Assembly: GCA_002684375.1 (NCBI GenBank)
Contig: NYVC01000108.1
Location: 1-7,328 of the forward strand
Source: Marinovum sp.
GTDB taxonomy: Bacteria; Pseudomonadota; Alphaproteobacteria; Rhodobacterales; Rhodobacteraceae
Length of the DNA stretch: 7,328 bases
Reading direction: 5' to 3'
Each line of letters begins with the position of its first letter. Position 1 is the stretch's first letter. A model generated the notes under the pieces. It had not been told where the DNA came from. It was given only the letters and a program-made list of their open reading frames with translations, and searched no databases. Below are positions 1 to 6,250 of the stretch, in pieces. The translations under genes and the position numbers were made by a program.

Positions 1-275
1 CTGTCGGTTATGTGGCCCTTGGAGTGAACCTTAAAACTGCCCACATTCACAAGACCAGGGCTGGTTTGGAATGGTCGGGCCCGATGGTGCCCCTTGCGCG
101 CGACAGCCGCATGACCTGTCCCGGTACGCACGTCGGTGAATTGTGACAGGTCACTGGCAAGTTCGGCCTCAACGGCTGTCGCGATCAACTGCGGCGCTGC
201 TGTTCTCAACAAATCCCTCAGCGCGTCCGTCATCTCATCTCGACGCGCAAATTCTAATATGTCAGTCGTTTCTAT
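1..275 (-). pseudogene. IS256-family transposase, N-terminal relic, cut by window edge
   Basis: Read on the minus strand, an open frame of 91 codons runs from 275 off the left edge. It carries the N-terminal pattern of IS256-family (mutator-type) transposases: an LRDLLRTAAPQLI helix, then AVEAELA, then a GHAAVARKGHH stretch and a PFQT...VNV...KV segment, which in intact relatives leads into the catalytic DDE core. That core would lie outside the window. Signs of decay: the expected start codon is ATA (273-275), although an AAGGAG sequence lies upstream (286-291, minus strand); the next in-frame ATG is 14 codons later. The segment after KVHSK also departs from the usual family sequence. I cannot exclude a functional gene using another start. 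Family assignment is from remembered family features and is fairly safe; the pseudogene status is less so. Confidence 0.6.
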
Positions 276-636
276 GGGGGTGTATCTCCTTCGGTTGGGC
301 TGCTGTTTCGCAACAAAAATTCAACCAGATATGCCGCCAACCTTCAATACGCGAAAACACCAGATGCAGTCATAGCCCACTTCGATGTCATGATGTCCAA
401 AGCTACACGCCGTTAATGGATGTTTCCATTTACCGCTTTTTTGGACTAAGTTCATACGAAATTTGATGCAAAGAATCATTTTTACCGCCCGACATCTTAT
501 CTTCAAAAATTCAGATAAATAGCCACTGGCCAATAGCACGGTTAGATTTTGTACTAACCTTAGCCTATGTTTTCATATGTAAAAAAGTCATCATGGGAAA
601 TTTGTTGCGCGAATTGCAAATTTTTAGTAGAAAGAA
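276..636. other. AT-rich intergenic control region with several inverted repeats
   Basis: No gene is supported here. The first ~100 bases should hold the left end of the IS256-type element, but I could not define its terminal repeat without the other end. Three imperfectly explained inverted repeats follow: AATGGA-N4-TCCATT (415-430), whose right half GTTTCCAT equals half of the operator at 637-652; TTATCT-N10-AGATAA (497-518); and GGTTAG-N8-CTAACC (540-559). A looser repeat, AAATTTG-N12-CAAATTT, lies at 598-623. The region leads into the operon promoter. No tRNA, other RNA gene or PhoB-type tandem repeat was seen. Confidence 0.6.
605..633 (+). promoter_or_regulatory. Candidate sigma-70 promoter for the operon
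   Basis: TTGCGC (605-610) and TAGAAA (628-633) are separated by 17 bases and would place the transcription start around 640, inside the operator palindrome at 637-652. Both hexamers are poor matches to consensus, so this is only the best-placed candidate; alternatives upstream, for example around TTGTAC (549-554), cannot be ruled out. The geometry, with the operator just downstream of the -10 box, would suit simple repression by the first gene's product. Confidence 0.3.
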
Positions 637-652
637 ATGGAAACGTTTCCAT
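637..652. promoter_or_regulatory. LacI-family operator, perfect 16-bp palindrome
   Basis: ATGGAAACGTTTCCAT is a perfect palindrome centred on the CG at 644-645. Even-length palindromes with a central CpG are the standard operator form for LacI/GalR-family regulators, whose hinge helix inserts a leucine at the central step. The site ends one base before the ribosome binding site of the gene at 666, which encodes such a regulator. Autoregulation of the whole operon is the direct inference. Confidence 0.85.
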
Positions 653-665
653 AAGGAGCTAAAGA

Positions 666-1775
666 TTGGGGCATATTGCTACAATCAAAGATGTTGCCCA
701 GCGAGCCAGATGCGGTGTCGCTACGGTTAGTCGGGTATTGAACAATACTGGTCCCGCCAGCGCTAAAATGCGCGAGCGCGTTTTAGCGGCAGTTGACGAG
801 CTTGATTTCCAGTTCAGTGAAGTTGGCCGTTCCCTTCAAAGCAGCACTACTCGGACCATCGGGTGCGTGGTGCCGTCGATTGAAAATCCAGTTTACGCGA
901 ATGCGGTGCAAGGTGCTCAAGAGGTGTTTCTAAACGCGGGTTATCAAATGCTTTTGGTCTGCACCAACTACAACCCTGAGATCGAAACCCGTGCAATCCG
1001 TACGCTAATCGCAAAACAAGTTGATGGCATTCTTTTAACTGTAGCAGATGCGCAAAATAGCGAAGGTTTAAACCTTATCAGGAGCCGACAGTTGCCGCAT
1101 AGCTTGCTCTTCAATGAGGCTCCTGCTGGCCAAGTTAGCTGGTCGGTTGGAGATCATGCCGCTGCCGCGATGGTTGCCGATGTTTTCGCGGAAAACAACC
1201 ATACTTACACTGGCTTCTTGGCACTGAACTTTTTGAATTCTGATCGTGCGCGACAGCGGTACGAGGGTTTTGTCGAACGATGTGCGCAAAACGAAATGGC
1301 CCGGCCAGTATTGCTTGAAGTGGATGACGACGGCCTTGACCTAACGGCCCATCTAAAAGATTTTTTAGATGATCACCCCAGTTTGACCGGGATCTTTGCC
1401 TCAAATGACTTTCTCGCATTGGCCTCCATTCGAAGCGCCCGCAAGTTGTCAATAGAAGTGCCACAGGATTTATCGATCGTTGGCTTTGACGGGATCAAAG
1501 TCGGCCAATTGGTAGAGCCCAGCCTTGCGACAATCGAAACCGTTCCGCAAGCACTTGGGGCAGGTGCCAGTCAGACGATTTTGTCGATAATAAATGGATC
1601 AGCGCCACCAGAAGTGCCTTTAGAAGAAAAAAGATTCAGTTTCCGCGCCGGGGGCAGCCTTATGCCTTTGGCTGCCGAAAGCGAAGACGACGGGAAGGGT
1701 ACTGCCTTCCCGCCGTCAAACGACCCGACCCACCAAAAAGCTAAATCCAACAGGAGAGATCAAGATGAGATATAA
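666..1775 (+). CDS. LacI-family transcriptional repressor of the transport operon
   Basis: A DNA-binding regulator expected to repress its own operon until an effector, probably the imported solute or a breakdown product, binds. The start is TTG at 666, supported by AAGGAG at 653-658 with 7 bases of spacing and by the family-typical N-terminus. The helix-turn-helix is at residues ~5-27 (TIKDVAQRA...VATVSRVLN), the hinge helix at ~52-58 with Leu57 (GRSL), and a periplasmic-binding-protein-like effector domain at ~64-332, ending near RAGGSL. Two oddities: the usual AGVS turn of the HTH reads ARCG, and a tail of about 37 residues (333-369) extends past the normal family end. The tail is Asp-, Lys- and Pro-rich, is encoded over a strong hairpin, and overlaps the next gene by 11 bases. 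Family assignment is secure; the effector is unknown. Confidence 0.93.
   Translation: MGHIATIKDVAQRARCGVATVSRVLNNTGPASAKMRERVLAAVDELDFQFSEVGRSLQSSTTRTIGCVVPSIENPVYANAVQGAQEVFLNAGYQMLLVCTNYNPEIETRAIRTLIAKQVDGILLTVADAQNSEGLNLIRSRQLPHSLLFNEAPAGQVSWSVGDHAAAAMVADVFAENNHTYTGFLALNFLNSDRARQRYEGFVERCAQNEMARPVLLEVDDDGLDLTAHLKDFLDDHPSLTGIFASNDFLALASIRSARKLSIEVPQDLSIVGFDGIKVGQLVEPSLATIETVPQALGAGASQTILSIINGSAPPEVPLEEKRFSFRAGGSLMPLAAESEDDGKGTAFPPSNDPTHQKAKSNRRDQDEI
1686..1717 (+). other. Strong RNA hairpin in the 3' end of the repressor gene
   Basis: A 13-base stem with a single mismatch (1690 against 1713) closes a 6-base loop, GTACTG. The inner eight pairs are CGGGAAGG (1691-1698) with CCTTCCCG (1705-1712). 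No T-run follows, so it is not a typical intrinsic terminator. It lies about 48 bases before the binding-protein start, where an mRNA-processing or stabilising hairpin is often found, and inside the apparently added tail of the repressor. A role in raising binding-protein expression relative to the repressor is inference. Confidence 0.6.
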
Positions 1776-2760
1776 ACTTGCTGCAGCCGCTCTGACAATG
1801 GCCTTTGTCGCACCAGCATTTGCGGAAGATGCCGTATGCTACAATTGCCCACCACAATGGGCTGATTGGGCCTCAATGCTGGAAGCGATTGACAAAGAAA
1901 TCGACGTCCAGATGCCACATGACAACAAGAACTCGGGCCAAACCCTAAGCCAGTTGTTGGCGGAAAAGAGCAACCCCATCGCCGACGTGGCCTATTATGG
2001 GGTAACGACAGGTATCAAGGCCGGCAATACGGGCGTGGCCACAGCCTACAAACCCGCCAAATTTGATGAGATTCCCGAGGGTTTGAAGGATCCCGACGGC
2101 AAGTGGTTTGCAATCCACTATGGGTCTCTTGGCTTTTTCGTAAACGTCGATGCACTTGGCGGTGCTGATGTGCCTCAGTGTTTTGCTGACCTGACCAAAC
2201 CAGAATATCGCGGCATGGTTGGCTATCTTGATCCGTCATCAGCCTTTGTTGGCTATGCTGGTGCTGTGGCCGTAAATATGGCGTTTGGCGGTGATCTGGA
2301 TAATTTTGATCCGGCGATCAAATACTTTAATGATTTGGGTAAGAATTATCCAATCGTACCAAAGCAAACGTCCTATGCGCGTGTCGTTTCAGGCGAAATT
2401 CCGATCCTCTTCGACTATGATTTCAATGCCTATCGCGGTAAATACGAAGAAGATGGAAACTTTGAATTTGTGTTGCCCTGCGAAGGTTCAGTCCGCGTGC
2501 CTTATGTGATGAGCCTCGTTAATAACGGTCCGCATCCCGAACTTGGTAAACGCGTTTTGGATTTCATCCTGTCTGACAAAGGTCAGGCGATTTGGACTAA
2601 CGCCTATCTCCAGCCAGCGCGCCCCGTTGAACTGCCTGCGGATGTTGCGGCAAAATTCCTACCTGCAAGCGATTATGAGCGCGCTGCAGCGGTGGACTAT
2701 GCCAAAATGGAAAAAGCTCAAGCTGGCTTTGGCGAACGTTACCTGTCCGAAGTTAAGTAA
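1765..2760 (+). CDS. Periplasmic solute-binding protein of an ABC importer
   Basis: Captures the solute in the periplasm and delivers it to the two permeases encoded next. The 331-residue product begins with a clear Sec signal peptide (MRYK, hydrophobic core, then APAFA; cleavage expected after residue 20). The mature part has the two-lobe pattern of the Fe3+/thiamine/phosphonate-type binding proteins: an early lobe with SNPIADVAYYG (69-79), a hinge-region segment YARVVSGEIPILFDYD (204-219), and the C-terminal ILSDKGQAIW (268-277). Cysteines occur at 25, 28, 139 and 239, enough for two disulfides. The start at ATG 1765 is supported by AGGAGA at 1752-1757; it lies inside the repressor gene's last codons. 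The type is secure, the ligand unknown; the neighbouring phosphodiesterase suggests a phosphodiester or related organophosphate. Confidence 0.9.
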   Translation: MRYKLAAAALTMAFVAPAFAEDAVCYNCPPQWADWASMLEAIDKEIDVQMPHDNKNSGQTLSQLLAEKSNPIADVAYYGVTTGIKAGNTGVATAYKPAKFDEIPEGLKDPDGKWFAIHYGSLGFFVNVDALGGADVPQCFADLTKPEYRGMVGYLDPSSAFVGYAGAVAVNMAFGGDLDNFDPAIKYFNDLGKNYPIVPKQTSYARVVSGEIPILFDYDFNAYRGKYEEDGNFEFVLPCEGSVRVPYVMSLVNNGPHPELGKRVLDFILSDKGQAIWTNAYLQPARPVELPADVAAKFLPASDYERAAAVDYAKMEKAQAGFGERYLSEVK

Positions 2761-2778
2761 CTGATCCCCCCAAACCAA

Positions 2779-2804
2779 GGGGTCGCGCCATGATGCGCGG
2801 CCTC
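2779..2804 (+). other. Stem-loop between binding-protein and permease genes
   Basis: The RNA can form a 10-base-pair stem, 2779-2788 with 2795-2804, around the loop CATGAT; two of the pairs are G-U. No T-run follows, and the permease ribosome binding site GAGGA (2806-2810) begins two bases later. A C-run at 2766-2771 could compete by pairing with the G-run at 2779-2782. Hairpins at this position in importer operons commonly protect the upstream binding-protein message and lower permease expression, as known for malE-malF. That role is inferred here. Confidence 0.6.
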
Positions 2805-2815
2805 CGAGGATAGCT

Positions 2816-3619
2816 ATGACAAACCGAACTTTTGTAATGGTGTGTCTCACGCCACTATTTATCTTTTCCTTGGCGTTTCTTGCGCTTCCGCTAATCCGGT
2901 TGTTCCTAGTCTCTGGCGAGAGTGATGCGGGCTGGGCCATTTATCTCGACATTGTGCGCAAGCCGCGGTACTTAAACACACTGGTGCTAACAGTTCTGGT
3001 TTCACTGGCGACAACGTTTGCGGCTCTGGCTGTTTCGACCACCGCGGGCATGTTTCTAGTTCGCAACCGATTTCGTGGGCGTGGAACTTTGCTGGCTGTG
3101 CTGACCTTGCCGCTCGCCTTCCCCGGTGTAGTTATCGGATTTCTCATCATCCTTTTGGGCGGTCGCCAAGGGCTGGTAAACCAACTGACACCCGGACACG
3201 TTGTTTTTGCTTACTCCGCAATTGGCTTGTTTTTGGGATATCTATACTTCTCGATCCCGCGTGTCCTGTTGACGGTCATGGCCGCCGCCGAAAAGCTTGA
3301 TCCTGCCCTAGAAGAAGCCGCACGTACGATGGGTGCCACCCCTTTCCGCATTGTAATGGATATTATTATCCCTGGGCTGATGCCGTCGCTGATTGCTTCG
3401 GGTGCGATAGCCTTCGCCACCGCTATGGGTGCTTTTGGCACGGCCTTCACGCTGGCCACGAACATCGATGTTATTCCGATGGTTATTTACACTGAGTTCA
3501 CATTATCCGCTAACATTGCCATGGCCTCTGCTCTGTCAATTGTCTTGGGCATCATTACTTGGATCTTGCTTCTGATTGCGCGATCCCTGTCTGGTTCAAC
3601 TGTGGCTGGAGGAGGCTGA
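2816..3619 (+). CDS. ABC importer permease, first subunit
   Basis: An inner-membrane subunit that forms half of the translocation channel. The 267-residue product is strongly hydrophobic with about six membrane segments (approximately 8-31, 56-80, 93-115, 128-149, 190-212 and 236-256). The ATPase-docking EAA loop is visible at ~167-190: EEAARTMGATPF, then a conserved Pro at 186. Sequence style fits the permeases of the spermidine/Fe3+/phosphonate importer group, in agreement with the binding protein and ATPase. The start at ATG 2816 is supported by GAGGA at 2806-2810. It follows the binding-protein gene after 55 bases containing a hairpin, and ends two bases before the second permease. Confidence 0.92.
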   Translation: MTNRTFVMVCLTPLFIFSLAFLALPLIRLFLVSGESDAGWAIYLDIVRKPRYLNTLVLTVLVSLATTFAALAVSTTAGMFLVRNRFRGRGTLLAVLTLPLAFPGVVIGFLIILLGGRQGLVNQLTPGHVVFAYSAIGLFLGYLYFSIPRVLLTVMAAAEKLDPALEEAARTMGATPFRIVMDIIIPGLMPSLIASGAIAFATAMGAFGTAFTLATNIDVIPMVIYTEFTLSANIAMASALSIVLGIITWILLLIARSLSGSTVAGGG

Positions 3620-3621
3620 AA

Positions 3622-4413
3622 ATGTTCAAATCCAAAATAAAAATGTTGCAACTTGCCGTCACTCTTAGCGCCTGCGCCTTCCTTTTAGTGCCTACAATTC
3701 TTTCAGTCATGGCGGGACTTACCGTGAACTATTTCAAAGGGATTTCCTCTGGTCTCACTTTGAAATGGGTCTACCAAGTCTGGGAGCTTTATGCCGACAG
3801 CATCTTTCTTTCCATGTGGCTGGCCATTGCCTGTTTGTTCTGCACATTAATTATTGGCCTGCCTGCTGCTTATGGGCTTGCGCGTCATCCCGGTTGGTTG
3901 TCGCGCCTGTTGGAAGAGTTTATTTCACTGCCGCTTGCGGTTCCGGGTCTGGCTTTGGCACTGGCATTGTTGCAGCTCTACGGTTCGATGAAAGGCTTTC
4001 GTGCTTCATGGACGTTCATTTTGGTGGGCCATGTGCTCTACACCTTGCCCTTTATGGTAAGATCGATTCTAGCGGTTCTTGCCGCCATGGACCTAAAGAC
4101 GCTTGAAGAAGGTGCGGCTTCGCTTGGAGCATCGCCATGGCAAAGGTTTCGTGACATCGTCGTACCCAACGCCATGCCAGGCATTCTGGCGGGTGCGTTG
4201 ACGGTCGTGACGCTTTCCATTGGTGAATTCAACCTCACCTGGATGCTGCACACACCCTACCTCAAAACGTTGCCCGTTGGCCTCGCTGACAGCTATGCGT
4301 CCATGCGGCTTGAGATTGCGTCAGCTTATACCCTCGTCTTTTTTATACTGATCGTACCTCTGCTGATGGCCATGCAATGGGCTTCTGCGCGTGCACAAAG
4401 GATTACACAATGA
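3622..4413 (+). CDS. ABC importer permease, second subunit
   Basis: The second channel-forming inner-membrane subunit, 263 residues. A longer frame opens at 3559, but that start lies inside the first permease gene and has no ribosome site. ATG 3622 is preceded by a strong GGAGGAGG (3608-3615), two bases after the previous stop, so it is chosen. Membrane segments lie at approximately 10-32, 61-85, 100-120, 131-152, 186-206 and 236-253. The EAA loop is at ~162-190, EEGAASLGASPWQ with Pro182 following. The stop codon overlaps the ATPase start as ATGA, implying translational coupling. As in other importers of this class, the two permeases should pair as a heterodimer. Confidence 0.92.
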   Translation: MFKSKIKMLQLAVTLSACAFLLVPTILSVMAGLTVNYFKGISSGLTLKWVYQVWELYADSIFLSMWLAIACLFCTLIIGLPAAYGLARHPGWLSRLLEEFISLPLAVPGLALALALLQLYGSMKGFRASWTFILVGHVLYTLPFMVRSILAVLAAMDLKTLEEGAASLGASPWQRFRDIVVPNAMPGILAGALTVVTLSIGEFNLTWMLHTPYLKTLPVGLADSYASMRLEIASAYTLVFFILIVPLLMAMQWASARAQRITQ

Positions 4414-5444
4414 CACTGCGTCTGACACACACCGCCAAGACCTATCCTGATGGCACTAAAGCGTTGCTGCCCACCGAACTTTCCGTTGACAAGGGCGAGA
4501 TCGTCTCGCTTCTTGGTCCATCGGGCTGCGGTAAAACCACGTTGTTGCGCATAATTGCAGGGCTTGAGACGCCTGATACCGGAAGTGACATCTGGTTTGA
4601 CGATGACAATGTGACGGCGCTTCCTGTGGAGCGCCGCCAAGTCGGGATGGTGTTTCAATCATATGCCTTGTTTCCGAACATGTCGGTACGCGCCAACATT
4701 GGCTACGGACTAAAAATGCAAAAACTTCCTAAGTCAGAGATTGACACCCGCGTCACCGAAGTCTTGGACATGTGCCAGCTACAGCCCTTTGCTGGACGTG
4801 CGATAACGGCGCTGTCTGGCGGTCAACGACAGAGGGTGGCGTTGGCCCGTGCCATCGCACCCCGCCCAAGGTTGCTTTTGTTGGACGAGCCGCTCTCGGC
4901 GCTTGATGCATCTTTGCGCGAAACGTTGCGTGACGAGTTGGCCATACTTTTGCGGGAATTCGATATTACAGCGATCTTTGTCACCCATGACCAAGACGAA
5001 GCGATGGCAATCGCTGATCGTGTCGCCGTCATGTCGCATGGCCGCGTCGTACAAAGCGGCACACCCGAAGACCTCTATCGCAATCCGACGTCATCCTTTG
5101 TTGCTGGATTTGTTGGAAACGCCATGTCCCTTCGCGGCAGACAAGATGGCACAAAACTGTATTTAAAGGGGGGAACTCTGTCACTTCCGGCAGACGGTAT
5201 GGGCCAGACAGTTTTTGTGCGCGCTGAAGATGTTCGGATTGTTGAAAGCGGCCCGCTTCGTGGAAAAGTAGAAACTGTTACCTTCTTCGGAACGCACTAC
5301 CGTATCGGCATATCTGGCATCACGCCTGACATGCTCACTTCAATCCATTTAGGACAAGATGCACCTAAAGTGGGGGATATGATCAACGTATCAATCATGC
5401 CAGAAACCTTGATGTTGTTGCCAGAAGAGGCCGCTAACGCATGA
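4410..5444 (+). CDS. ABC importer ATP-binding subunit
   Basis: The cytoplasmic ATPase that powers import, acting as a dimer on the two permeases. In the 344-residue product, Walker A is GPSGCGKTT (36-44), the Q-loop glutamine is Gln83 in FQSYALFPN, the signature is LSGGQ (135-139), Walker B is LLLLDE (155-160), the D-loop is SALD (163-166) and the switch histidine is His193 (VTHDQDEA). A C-terminal extension from ~240 to 335 with FVRAEDVRI and a later beta-rich part is the TOBE-type regulatory domain of the PotA/FbpC/sulfate group. An in-frame ATG at 4377 is rejected because it lies within the permease gene; ATG 4410 has AAAGGA at 4397-4402 and the ATGA overlap. All catalytic motifs are intact. 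Confidence 0.95.
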   Translation: MTLRLTHTAKTYPDGTKALLPTELSVDKGEIVSLLGPSGCGKTTLLRIIAGLETPDTGSDIWFDDDNVTALPVERRQVGMVFQSYALFPNMSVRANIGYGLKMQKLPKSEIDTRVTEVLDMCQLQPFAGRAITALSGGQRQRVALARAIAPRPRLLLLDEPLSALDASLRETLRDELAILLREFDITAIFVTHDQDEAMAIADRVAVMSHGRVVQSGTPEDLYRNPTSSFVAGFVGNAMSLRGRQDGTKLYLKGGTLSLPADGMGQTVFVRAEDVRIVESGPLRGKVETVTFFGTHYRIGISGITPDMLTSIHLGQDAPKVGDMINVSIMPETLMLLPEEAANA

Positions 5445-6250
5445 CACGTATCATTCAGATTTCAGACCCTCATATCGTCCCGCATGGTCAACTTGCCTAT
5501 GGCCAAGTCGATACTGCGAAGGCACTTACCGATTGTGTCGAAACGATCAACCGCAGCCTGCCTGAGATTGGTCCCGTTGATATGGTTATTGTCGCAGGTG
5601 ATCTGACTGACTTTGGCACCAAGGAAGAATATCAACGGTTTTGCACACTTATGGAGCCCCTAGACCTGCCGTATCGTGCGATTCCCGGCAACCATGATGA
5701 TGTGGCTGTGATGCGTGCGTGTTTCTGGGATCAGTCATGGATGCCACTTGAGGGCCCGATCAATTGGGCTTTGGATTTTGGCGACCTCTCAGTGATTGGC
5801 TTGGACAGCAGCGTGGCTGGTAAAGCCCATGGTCACCTTACCGATGAAACCTTGTGTTTTCTGAGCGAAACACTTGACGCCCAAGAAGGCAGTCCGACCA
5901 TCGTCACAATGCACCATCCGCCAGTTTTGACCGGTATCGAGAAGATGGACATCCAAAACTTGCGCGACAGCAAACAATTGAAAAAGATCTTATCGGGATA
6001 TAAAGGCGAACTGCGCTTGACCTGCGGACACGTACACCGCAACATTGTCACTTCCTTTGGCGATGTGATTTGCCAAATTGCGCCAGGCGTTTCGCATGCG
6101 GTGACCATGGATCTGCGCGCAGGCGCCCCCAATTGTCTGACCAAAGAACCCGGCGGTTTTCTTCTACACGAAATACGTGGCGGCATCATGAGCCATCACA
6201 TCCTAGTCGGACGATATCCCGGTCCGTTTCTGTTTTATCCAGACAAATGA
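5441..6250 (+). CDS. GpdQ-like class III metallophosphodiesterase
   Basis: A binuclear-metal hydrolase of the cyclic-nucleotide/glycerophosphodiesterase group (GpdQ, CpdA, Rv0805). The 269-residue product shows every motif: Asp9-x-His11, Gly53-Asp54, Gly83-Asn84-His85-Asp86, His158 in TMHHPP, and Gly196-His197-x-His199. Length and spacing closely match Enterobacter GpdQ (274 residues; ligands D8, H10, D50, N80, H156, H195, H197). There is no signal peptide, so it should act in the cytoplasm on imported substrate. The gene overlaps the ATPase gene by ATGA, with a weak GAAGAGG upstream (5424-5430). Placement in a transport operon favours a nutrient phosphodiester over cAMP, but a cyclic-nucleotide or promiscuous activity is possible. 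Fold and chemistry are secure, the substrate is not. Confidence 0.9.
   Translation: MTRIIQISDPHIVPHGQLAYGQVDTAKALTDCVETINRSLPEIGPVDMVIVAGDLTDFGTKEEYQRFCTLMEPLDLPYRAIPGNHDDVAVMRACFWDQSWMPLEGPINWALDFGDLSVIGLDSSVAGKAHGHLTDETLCFLSETLDAQEGSPTIVTMHHPPVLTGIEKMDIQNLRDSKQLKKILSGYKGELRLTCGHVHRNIVTSFGDVICQIAPGVSHAVTMDLRAGAPNCLTKEPGGFLLHEIRGGIMSHHILVGRYPGPFLFYPDK

Noticed and set aside
385..400. ATGTC repeat that resembles part of a PhoB box
   Set aside because: The repeat spacing is 8 bases rather than the 11-base period of Pho boxes, and the flanking bases do not fit.
136..466. Two overlapping plus-strand frames near the left end
   Set aside because: They are antisense to the IS256-type transposase relic, lack ribosome sites and have no recognisable protein features.
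1068..1464. Minus-strand open frames inside the repressor gene
   Set aside because: Arg/Ser-rich shadow translations opposite a clear LacI-family gene.
3559..3621. Longer N-terminus for the second permease
   Set aside because: It would lie inside the first permease gene without a ribosome site; ATG 3622 has a strong one.
4377..4409. Longer N-terminus for the ATPase
   Set aside because: The start lies inside the second permease gene; ATG 4410 has a good ribosome site, an ATGA overlap and the usual family N-terminus.
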